From assembly GCF_003122325.1 (NCBI RefSeq), contig NZ_QFBC01000026.1:1-59406 (forward strand): 59,406 nucleotides of DNA. Reading direction: 5' to 3'. The notes below the pieces were generated by a model that had not been told where the DNA came from, searched no databases, and saw nothing but the letters and a program-made list of their open reading frames with translations. Both the position numbers and the translations under genes were made by a program. This DNA comes from Rhizobium album. GTDB taxonomy: Bacteria > Pseudomonadota > Alphaproteobacteria > Rhizobiales > Rhizobiaceae. Each line of letters starts with the position of its first letter. Position 1 is the stretch's first letter. Below are positions 53,033-59,406 of the stretch, piece by piece.

Positions 53033-53403
53033 TGGCAAGCCTCCGCGCGCAGGATCAACGACTGGAGCAGGCTTTCGAGCAGCCCGCACTCGACCACAGT
53101 GTCAATCAGGGCATCGCGCTCGCCTACCGTGCCGTGCACGATATACGCCAGTTTTGCCTGTACTTCATCCTCAGTCTGGCAGCGCGCGCCGACCAGCTTT
53201 TTGAAGCGCTTATGTTCCTCGGCCAGCGTGTCGCCGGCGCCCTTCTCGTCCAGGACGTTTCCATCCTCGTCGAACATAGCGTCGTCCGCCAGCACGGCCT
53301 GGCGATGCAGGTCTATCAATTCACTTATTGGCCGTCTTCTGGGGACCAGGCGGCGGGGAAGTACAAGTCTGTCGGGCAGGTGGGCAAGCGGCGTCGTTCG
53401 CAT
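53029..53403 (-). CDS. Element accessory protein of unknown function (124 aa)
   Basis: First gene of the two-gene minus-strand operon; GGAG ten bases before the ATG. The N-terminus is basic (LPDRLVLPRRLVPRRRPIS), followed by helical ELIDLHRQAVLADDAMFDED and KRFKKLVGARCQTEDEVQAK. No match known. It is divergent from the XRE regulator at 53489; the 85 bases between them should hold both promoters and operators, an immunity-region-like layout. Confidence 0.65.
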   Translation of the reverse strand: MRTTPLAHLPDRLVLPRRLVPRRRPISELIDLHRQAVLADDAMFDEDGNVLDEKGAGDTLAEEHKRFKKLVGARCQTEDEVQAKLAYIVHGTVGERDALIDTVVECGLLESLLQSLILRAEACQ

Positions 53404-53488
53404 TGTGTGCGTTCTCCGGTTGATTAAAATCGCTCAATGCGATAACTATTACCATCAACTGGGGGCGCGTCAAGCGTAAATAATCACC

Positions 53489-53722
53489 GTGAGCGAAATT
53501 AATCAAATATCGGGCTATCAGCTCGCAGCAGCGCGTGCGCTCATCGGAATCGGCCAGGTGGAATTGGCGGAGAAGGCCAGCGTATCTGCCCCTACCCTTC
53601 GACGGATGGAAAGCAGCGAGGGTGAAGTTAAGGGGATGAAAAATAATGTAGCCGCCGTCGTTCGAGCGCTTGCCGACCTTGGCGTTGAATTCATCGAAGA
53701 TGGCGTTCGGTTGAAGCGATAG
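53489..53722 (+). CDS. XRE-family regulator near attR
   Basis: 77 aa, GTG start with a weak Shine-Dalgarno. It is a Cro/CI-type HTH: QLAAARALIGIGQVELAEKA, SVSAPTLRRMESSEGEVKGM, then VRALADLGVEFIEDGVRLKR, the last part typical of short alphaproteobacterial XRE proteins. Divergent from the accessory operon, so it is a candidate repressor of it. It lies 94 bases from attR. Confidence 0.82.
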   Translation: MSEINQISGYQLAAARALIGIGQVELAEKASVSAPTLRRMESSEGEVKGMKNNVAAVVRALADLGVEFIEDGVRLKR

Positions 53723-53815
53723 ACCAGTGCCCACGCCATATTCGGCGTCTCTGGCTACATTGAGGCTATAAATTTTTTAGCCAGTAAAATCAGGGAGAGC
53801 TATGCCTTTGATTTT

Positions 53816-53894
<79 letters not shown>

Positions 53895-54004
53895 ACCCGG
53901 CCTAAAAGGCTTGGGTTGTTTATGGTTTTCGGCCCCGGAGCGCAAGGGGGAAAATGCAGCGGGACAACAATAAAATGGATTTCCGCCAACCGCCGTAGGA
54001 AGGA

Positions 54005-54547
54005 TTACCGCACCTGATCGAGCAGGCGTTTGCATTCCAGCAGGTCGTAGAGGGCTTCCTGCAGCAGGGCGCGGTCCTCCTTGTTGACGCTGCCCTTGCC
54101 GATCGACACTTCCGGCACCGCATCGTCATCACCGGCCATGAACGAAAAGAAGCGGCGGCTTGTCGGCGGCTTGGCGCGGCCGACGATCTGGTCCTCTTCG
54201 GCATGGCTGATCTTCGGTTCCGCGTGCGGTTGCGGCTCCTCTCCGGCGGCGGCCAGCGCCTCGACGGTGGCGAGATCGCCGGTGGCGATGGCGGCGCCGA
54301 ACTTGTTGCCGTTGGTCTTCAACAGCTTCTGCACGCCCTTGATCGTATAACCGTGGTCATACAGCAAATGGCGGATGCCCTTGAGGAGATCGACATCCTC
54401 CGGCCGATAGTAGCGGCGCCCGCCGCCACGCTTCATCGGCTTGATCTGCGGGAACCGTGTCTCCCAGAAACGAAGCACATGCTGCGGCAGGTCGAGATCG
54501 TCGGCAACTTCGCTGATGGTGCGAAAGGCATCCGGGCTCTTGTCCAA
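54005..54547 (-). CDS. MerR-family transcriptional regulator
   Basis: 180 aa. The N-terminal winged HTH of MerR type is clear: [60 protein letters not shown]. The rest (after residue 85) is a hydrophilic linker and a C-terminal helix ([20 protein letters not shown]) with no metal or effector site. This form is found next to ihfA in Rhizobiaceae. Target unknown. Its terminator was not clear. Confidence 0.92.
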   Translation of the reverse strand: MDKSPDAFRTISEVADDLDLPQHVLRFWETRFPQIKPMKRGGGRRYYRPEDVDLLKGIRHLLYDHGYTIKGVQKLLKTNGNKFGAAIATGDLATVEALAAAGEEPQPHAEPKISHAEEDQIVGRAKPPTSRRFFSFMAGDDDAVPEVSIGKGSVNKEDRALLQEALYDLLECKRLLDQVR

Positions 54548-54774
54548 GTTTTTAGATCTCCCAACGCAGCGAAAACATCATGCCGAAAACGGTGCATTCA
54601 AGATCCGGCAAAATCCGCTACGGCGCTCCTTCGCTCGAAAGGCCGCCCGGCATTGTCCACATCAAGGTGCATGGATCGAGCCCGGAACTCGAATCATCCA
54701 TATTTCAACGGCTTATAAAGACAAATTCAAGTCCCCCAGCGCCTTGTCTACGGGTTTCACCGCTCGGTCGGCTG

Positions 54775-55113
54775 TCAGGTCGCTGGATTAACCGGCTTCT
54801 GCTTGGTCTTGCGGACATTGTGCGCCTTGAGAACGCGCTGCTTCAGCACGTTGGATGCCTTGAAGGTCATGACCCGGCGCGGCGAAATCGGAACTTCCTC
54901 GCCGGTCTTCGGATTGCGGCCGATACGCTCGTTCTTGTCGCGAACCTGGAACGTGGCGAAGGAAGAGAGTTTTACGGTTTCGCCGCGCACGATGGCGTTG
55001 CAAATCTCGTCGATTACCGTCTCGACAAGTTCCGCCGATTCCGTTCGCGAAAGCCCGACTTTCCGGAAAACCGATTCCGCCAGATCCGCACGCGTCACTG
55101 TCTTCCCCGCCAT
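54775..55113 (-). CDS. ihfA: Integration host factor alpha subunit
   Basis: 112 aa. IHF/HU fold with IHF-alpha traits: [20 protein letters not shown], the arm [18 protein letters not shown] and [15 protein letters not shown]. Pairs with IHF beta, encoded elsewhere, to bend DNA at recombination sites and sigma-54 promoters. It would also serve the att recombination of tyrosine integrases such as the one at 33225. The conserved order MerR-ihfA-fabH-plsX supports the call. Confidence 0.95.
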   Translation of the reverse strand: MAGKTVTRADLAESVFRKVGLSRTESAELVETVIDEICNAIVRGETVKLSSFATFQVRDKNERIGRNPKTGEEVPISPRRVMTFKASNVLKQRVLKAHNVRKTKQKPVNPAT

Positions 55114-55218
55114 GAGTTCCCGCCCATTATCTCAAATGATTTTGAAAGCCGGCAGAGAGTATTGCCCTTGGCCCGAGCGGTCAAGCTCTTGTTTGGTGTC
55201 GATTTTTTCGGTTCGCCA

Positions 55219-56190
55219 CTACCAGCGCACCAGAACGGCGCCCCAGGTGAAGCCGCCGCCCATGGCCTCCAGCATCACCAGATCGCCTTTCTTGATGCGT
55301 CCGTCGCCGGCGGCTACCGCCAATGCCAGCGGAATGGACGCCGCCGAAGTGTTTCCGTGCTGGTCGACCGTGACGACGACCTTTTCCAGCGGGATGCCGA
55401 GCTTCTTTGCCGAACCATCGATGATGCGGCGATTCGCCTGGTGCGGCACCAGCCAGTCGAGATCGTCCGGCCCGGTTCCGGTTGCCTGGAAGGCTGCGTC
55501 GATGACGTCGGTGATCATGCCGACCGCATGCTTGAAGACCTCGCGGCCCTCCATGCGCAGGTGGCCGACCGTGCCGGTGGTCGACGGGCCGCCGTCGACA
55601 TACAGCTTGTCGCGGTGTGCGCCGTCGGAGCGCAGGTGCGATGTCAGCACGCCGCGATCGGCTATGGTACCCTCGCCCTCCGCCGCTTCCAGCACGAGCG
55701 CGCCGGCGCCATCGCCGAACAGCACGCAGGTGGTGCGATCCTCCCAGTCGAGAATGCGCGAAAAGGTTTCGGCGCCGATGACGAGAACGCGCCTGGCCAG
55801 GCCGCCGCGGATATAGGCGTCCGCCGTCGTCACCGCATAGACGAAACCGGTACAGACGGCCTGCACGTCGAAGGCGAAGCCGTGATGCATGCCGAGCCGG
55901 TTCTGGATATTGACCGCCGTTGCCGGAAAGGTGTTGTCGGGTGTCGACGTGGCGACGATGATCATGTCGATATCGGCAGATGTCAGCCCGGCATTGTCGA
56001 GGGCGGCGCGGGCCGCCTGCTCTCCGAGGGACGCGGTCGTCTCCCCCTCGCCGGCGATATACCGCTGGCGGATGCCGGTGCGCTGGATGATCCATTCATC
56101 GGATGTCTCGACGATGCCTTCCATATCGCGATTGGTGACCACCCGTTTCGGAAGCGCTGCCCCGAAACCGCGAACCACTGAACGGATCAT
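55219..56190 (-). CDS. fabH: 3-oxoacyl-ACP synthase III (FabH)
   Basis: 323 aa starting [20 protein letters not shown]; the longer frame to 56250 overlaps plsX and is rejected. Thiolase fold with catalytic Cys in [12 protein letters not shown], His in [10 protein letters not shown] and Asn in [10 protein letters not shown]. It condenses acetyl-CoA with malonyl-ACP to start fatty-acid synthesis. plsX lies 19 bases upstream on the same strand, a common pairing. Confidence 0.97.
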   Translation of the reverse strand: MIRSVVRGFGAALPKRVVTNRDMEGIVETSDEWIIQRTGIRQRYIAGEGETTASLGEQAARAALDNAGLTSADIDMIIVATSTPDNTFPATAVNIQNRLGMHHGFAFDVQAVCTGFVYAVTTADAYIRGGLARRVLVIGAETFSRILDWEDRTTCVLFGDGAGALVLEAAEGEGTIADRGVLTSHLRSDGAHRDKLYVDGGPSTTGTVGHLRMEGREVFKHAVGMITDVIDAAFQATGTGPDDLDWLVPHQANRRIIDGSAKKLGIPLEKVVVTVDQHGNTSAASIPLALAVAAGDGRIKKGDLVMLEAMGGGFTWGAVLVRW

Positions 56191-56209
56191 TCTTGTCTTA
56201 CCCCGCCAT

Positions 56210-57256
56210 TCATGCGGCTTCCGGCCCGACAGGGGGCAAGCGCCTTGCATGATATTTTTTCAAATCGTTCTGTATTTTTTCGGTGAGCCCGTTACGCACC
56301 ATGTCGTAGCCCACATCCACGGCCGCCGCAAATCCTTCGGCGTCGGTGCCGCCATGGCTCTTGATGACGATGCCGTTGAGGCCCAGGAAGACGCCGCCAT
56401 TGACCTTGCGCGGATCGAGTTTTTCGCGCAGCCGGTCGAAGGCGCTGCGGGCCAGCAGGTAGCCGATGCGCGACAGGAGCGTGCGCGACATGGCGTTGCG
56501 CAGGAGTTCGGCGATCTGGCGCGCCGTGCCTTCGGCTGCCTTCAGCGCGATGTTGCCGGTAAAACCCTCGGTGACAACGACATCGACGGTGCCCTTGCCG
56601 AGATCGTCTCCCTCGACGAAACCGTAATATTCGATGGTGCCGAGATTGGCCTCGCGCAGCATGCGCGCCGCTTCCTTGACCTCTTCGAGGCCCTTGACCT
56701 CCTCGACGCCGACATTGAGCAGGCCGACCGTCGGGCGTTCGATTTCGAACAGCGCCCGCGCCATGGCGCCGCCCATCAGGGCAAAATCGAGAAGCTGCTG
56801 CGAATCGGCGCCGATGGTGGCGCCGATGTCGAGCACGACGCTTTCGCCCTTCAGCGTCGGCCAGATGCCGGCAATCGCCGGCCGCTCGATATTGGCCATG
56901 GTGCGCAGGCAGAACTTGGCCATGGCCATCAGCGCACCGGTATTGCCGGCGGAAACCGCGACGTCGGCCTCACCCGTCTTCACCGCCTCGATCGCCCGCC
57001 ACATCGACGAGTGGTAGCGGCCACGGCGCAGGGCCTGGCTCGGCTTCTCGTCCATGGCGACGGCGACCTCACAGTGATGGAAAACCGATTTTTCCTTGAG
57101 CTTGGGATATTTGGCCAGAATGGGCAGGCACTGCGATTCGATACCGAACAGAATGAAATTCACATCAGGATGCCGGTCCAGCGCCTTGGCGGCACCGGGG
57201 ATGACGACATCAGGACCGAAGTCGCCACCCATGACGTCAAGAGAAATTTTGATCAC
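56210..57256 (-). CDS. plsX: Phosphate acyltransferase PlsX
   Basis: 348 aa. [20 protein letters not shown] at the N-terminus and [32 protein letters not shown] and [17 protein letters not shown] motifs are typical. It makes acyl-phosphate from acyl-ACP for PlsY in phospholipid synthesis, at the membrane surface. 19 bases upstream of fabH. Confidence 0.97.
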   Translation of the reverse strand: MIKISLDVMGGDFGPDVVIPGAAKALDRHPDVNFILFGIESQCLPILAKYPKLKEKSVFHHCEVAVAMDEKPSQALRRGRYHSSMWRAIEAVKTGEADVAVSAGNTGALMAMAKFCLRTMANIERPAIAGIWPTLKGESVVLDIGATIGADSQQLLDFALMGGAMARALFEIERPTVGLLNVGVEEVKGLEEVKEAARMLREANLGTIEYYGFVEGDDLGKGTVDVVVTEGFTGNIALKAAEGTARQIAELLRNAMSRTLLSRIGYLLARSAFDRLREKLDPRKVNGGVFLGLNGIVIKSHGGTDAEGFAAAVDVGYDMVRNGLTEKIQNDLKKYHARRLPPVGPEAA

Positions 57257-57353
57257 GCGTTCCTGATCCTTCCGTTTCGCCGAGTGGCAAAAGTTCGGCC
57301 AAATTACCTGTTTTGCGGTTGCTTACAACTCTATTATGTCAAAAGCTCAATGC

Positions 57354-57914
57354 CTATTCGCCCTTTTTCCAGTCCTTGAGCACGGCAAAAGGGTTGGGCC
57401 GCACGTCTTTTTCGGCGCTGTCTTCGATATGCCCGGAGAAGGCTATTCCGGGCTTGCGGGGATAGGGATCGATCGCCATCGCGGCAAATTCCGTGACGAC
57501 GGCGCCGGCATCGATCGTGTCACCGATGAACATTTCCGGCATGTCGGGACCATCGGGGTCGAGCACCATCTCGCCGCGTTCGTCGGTGACGATGCGCGCC
57601 AGCTTCGAGCCTTCCGGCACGAAGATCTGGTCGACCGGCTCGTCGATTTCCGACTGGACGGGATCGAGCGTGACGACGCAGGACTGGGTGAGCCGTGCCC
57701 GGACGCGCCCCCTGATGCGCACGCCGTCCTTCTTCCACTTGCCGATCTGCAGTTCCGCCGTCAGCGCCTCGACGGAAACGACGTTCCACAGCCGGGCAAG
57801 CCCCAGCCGCTCGTCGGCATCCGCCTCCAGATGGACGGTCACCGGGTTGGCGGAAATATGCCCCACCTTGACGTCGTAGGAGAACGGAACCTCGTCCTTG
57901 GCTGGCTTTTTCAT
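57354..57914 (-). CDS. DUF177 (YceD-like) protein
   Basis: 186 aa. The family core SCVVTLDPVQSEIDEPVDQI is diagnostic for DUF177, a group tied to 23S rRNA/large-subunit accumulation and often next to rpmF or plsX. Here it lies just upstream of plsX, without rpmF. It overlaps by 4 bases (ATGA) with the chaperone gene. Confidence 0.9.
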   Translation of the reverse strand: MKKPAKDEVPFSYDVKVGHISANPVTVHLEADADERLGLARLWNVVSVEALTAELQIGKWKKDGVRIRGRVRARLTQSCVVTLDPVQSEIDEPVDQIFVPEGSKLARIVTDERGEMVLDPDGPDMPEMFIGDTIDAGAVVTEFAAMAIDPYPRKPGIAFSGHIEDSAEKDVRPNPFAVLKDWKKGE

Positions 57915-58462
57915 GGGCGTTGCTCCACGGCGGGGATGGGAAACAGGGCGGAGCCGGTGGCGATGTCGCTTTCCGGCACGTTCGCGAGCGCTGCCTCGGC
58001 GTCGAGCGCCCAGCCGGCCAGCCGCACCATCGGCGAAGCCGCATCGCCGGCCTGCGGATGCACGTTGCGCGACAGGGCGGCGGCCAGCGCTGCGGCATCG
58101 CCTGCATCGAGTGCCGCGGCATAGGATTCCAGCCGGCCGTAGAACATGCCGGCAAGCTTCTTCATGCGCTTGGGCACGCTGGTATCGCCGATGCCGAGTT
58201 CGCGGATCGAATAGTCGATATCCTGGAAGAAGGCGTCGACGATCTCCTGGGCGATTTCCTGGCCGCTGGTCTCGGATGCCCGCGTGCGGCGGAAATAGAG
58301 GATCAGCACCAGCGACAGCATCTCGAAACGGCCCATGACCGTGTCCGGCACGTCGAAATCGAGGTAGAAGACCGGCTCGCGCGCCACCGACGTCAGCGTT
58401 GCATACTGACGATCGACGATCGAGCGATTGTGATTTCTTTTGCGAAAAAGACCGAAAATCAT
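57911..58462 (-). CDS. Ubiquinol-cytochrome c chaperone family protein
   Basis: 183 aa starting MIFGLFRKRNHNRSIVDRQY; longer frames up to 58666 carry no start signal. It matches the Ubiq_cyt_C_chap/CBP3-like family: FDVPDTVMGRFEMLSLVLIL, QEIAQEIVDAFFQDIDYSIR, GDTSVPKRMKKLAGMFYGRL. Homologues assist assembly of the bc1 complex in mitochondria and are present in most alphaproteobacteria. Coupled to the DUF177 gene. Confidence 0.92.
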   Translation of the reverse strand: MIFGLFRKRNHNRSIVDRQYATLTSVAREPVFYLDFDVPDTVMGRFEMLSLVLILYFRRTRASETSGQEIAQEIVDAFFQDIDYSIRELGIGDTSVPKRMKKLAGMFYGRLESYAAALDAGDAAALAAALSRNVHPQAGDAASPMVRLAGWALDAEAALANVPESDIATGSALFPIPAVEQRP

Positions 58463-58724
58463 CAAAAATCCCAGAATAGATCCACGCGATAACCGGTTCG
58501 GCGCTCCGGCTTGTTGCATGATTGCCAAAGCTGGTTTACCGAAGCAGGCACGAATTGCAATGCCGTTTGTGCAGGGTTCCCTGCCGTCGGGAAGCTCTTC
58601 CGGCGGCTCGCCAAGACCTGTCGTCACATTCATGCCAGCCGGGCGTCGCCGTCCTTGAAAGGCCACAATGAGTGTGCAGCAGGTCTAGAGCCAAATGGGG
58701 CGTAGGTGTGGTTAAGTGGGGAAG

Positions 58725-59231
58725 ATGTCGTTGAGGACACGGTATTTCAAGTCTGAGATCAAATTTGTCAGCAGTGCCGCCCTCGCCCTGATGCTCGCAA
58801 CCGGGACACTGACCGGCTGCGCCTCGACGGGCGAAGTGCTGAACAACGGCTATATCGTCGATGAACAGTCCCTGGCGCTCGCCCCGGTCGGCGCAAGCCG
58901 GGAGCAGGTGCTCCTGTCGCTGGGTTCGCCCTCGACGACGGCGACCTTCGACGGCGAGGTTTTCTATTACATTTCGCAGAAGCGCACCCGTCCGGTCGCC
59001 TTCATGAAGCCGAAGCTGGTGGATCAGAGCGTGCTCGCCATCTATTTCGACAAGGACGGCGTGGTGACGCAGCGTTCCAACTATACGCTCCAGGACGGCA
59101 AGGTCTTCGATACGATCTCGCGCACGACGCCGACGGGCGGCAAGGACCTCACCTTCCTGCAGCAGCTGCTTTCGGGCGGCAGCGCCGCCAACCTGGCGAA
59201 GGGCATGATCGGCGGCCAGCCGCAGCAGTAA
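58725..59231 (+). CDS. bamE: Outer-membrane assembly lipoprotein BamE/OmlA
   Basis: 168 aa. The ATG at 58725 follows GGGGAAG; an upstream GTG would add three residues. A lipoprotein signal ends at ATGTLTGCAST with the lipobox Cys. The SmpA/OmlA fold follows: NNGYIVDEQSLALAPVGASR, EQVLLSLGSPSTT, VFYYISQKRTRPV. It is an accessory subunit of the beta-barrel assembly machine in the outer membrane. Its terminator hairpin abuts the right IS. Confidence 0.94.
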   Translation: MSLRTRYFKSEIKFVSSAALALMLATGTLTGCASTGEVLNNGYIVDEQSLALAPVGASREQVLLSLGSPSTTATFDGEVFYYISQKRTRPVAFMKPKLVDQSVLAIYFDKDGVVTQRSNYTLQDGKVFDTISRTTPTGGKDLTFLQQLLSGGSAANLAKGMIGGQPQQ

Positions 59232-59253
59232 CGGCAGGCCTGTACATCAAAAA

Positions 59254-59280
59254 CCCCGCGGGATGGACAATCCCGCGGGG
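59254..59280 (+). terminator. bamE terminator hairpin interrupted by IS
   Basis: CCCCGCGGGAT-GGACA-ATCCCGCGGGG, 11-bp perfect arms. The IS begins at the very next base, so the U-tract is gone from this side. Confidence 0.8.
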
Positions 59281-59406
59281 TCAGACTGCTGACAAACCCC
59301 TGGCCTTGACTGGGGGTTTATGATTCACTGGGACATGTTGAAGAAACCCGCTCCCGAACAGACGGCCCTCGAGATGGTGACGCTCGATGGGTTGGTGCCG
59401 AAAGAC
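59281..59406 (+). mobile_element. Left end of an IS1182-like insertion sequence (partial)
   Basis: Starts with TCAGACTGCTGACAAACCCC, the inverted repeat partner of the element end at 109-125. It has a hairpin (AAACCCC/GGGGTTT) before the transposase gene. Truncated by the end of the window. Confidence 0.8.
59335..59406 (+). CDS. IS1182-family transposase, N-terminal fragment
   Basis: 24 codons to the window edge: MLKKPAPEQTALEMVTLDGL, VPKD. The opening with the EMVTLDxLVPKDHLL-type sequence is characteristic of IS1182-family DDE transposases. The rest lies outside the window. Confidence 0.8.
   Translation, partial: MLKKPAPEQTALEMVTLDGLVPKD

Overview
The window is a 59.4-kb piece of chromosome from an alphaproteobacterium, most likely a member of the Rhizobiaceae (Rhizobium/Agrobacterium group). 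The evidence is high GC with strong GGAGG ribosome-binding sites, the clpP-clpX-lon-hupB order, an argC-ctaA-DUF2842 block, a MerR-ihfA-fabH-plsX-DUF177-ubiquinol-cytochrome c chaperone-bamE block, and a BA14K-type secreted protein. The genus is not certain. Both ends lie inside IS1182-like sequence (1-125 and 59281-59406). The terminal segments are 125 and 126 bases, so the window looks like a draft contig that breaks at a repeated IS.

Layout. 126-8090 carries minus-strand housekeeping genes: a phytase-like esterase, hupB, lon, clpX and clpP. 8502-16175 is a mixed metabolic region: diguanylate cyclase, cytochrome P450, cupin, O-acetylhomoserine sulfhydrylase with a CoA-binding partner, EamA permease, an ECHDC3-like enoyl-CoA hydratase homologue and a hotdog thioesterase. 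16253-20900 holds rplM-rpsI, agmatinase, argC, ctaA and DUF2842. 21016-30779 is a polysaccharide cluster: acyltransferase, chain-length/co-polymerase without a P-loop, Wza-type export lipoprotein, two GT4 glycosyltransferases, initiating sugar transferase, Wzy/ligase and a small HTH protein. Several of its stops and starts overlap. Its composition resembles the unipolar polysaccharide/glucomannan loci of Agrobacterium and Rhizobium.

33029-53864 is a 20.8-kb integrated element in tRNA-Pro(GGG), flanked by a 49-bp direct repeat that is the 3' part of the tRNA. Its left half carries a tyrosine integrase, an AlpA-like regulator, an internally deleted GHKL/topoisomerase-VI-like gene, a Toprim-AAA primase-helicase with nine inverted and direct CGTACC/GGTACG boxes just downstream, an unrecognised pair of genes, a MerR-like regulator, a coiled-coil protein, a ClpP-type phage protease, a Nu1-like small DNA-binding protein and a DUF7483 virion-type protein. 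No portal, capsid or large terminase gene is present. It is therefore either a decayed prophage or a phage satellite; the replication module is laid out like that of P4-type satellites. The right half carries a large low-GC type-I-secreted beta-helix cargo protein and a graveyard of duplicated and truncated phage genes. These include a second integrase fragment with its own Xis-like and DUF4224-like genes, which points to two superimposed elements.

After the tRNA the core chromosome resumes (53895-59280) with the MerR-to-bamE block. The two most novel targets are the replication module of the element (primase-helicase plus iteron-like array and hairpin) and the duplicated tiny membrane-protein blocks at 44137-45061.
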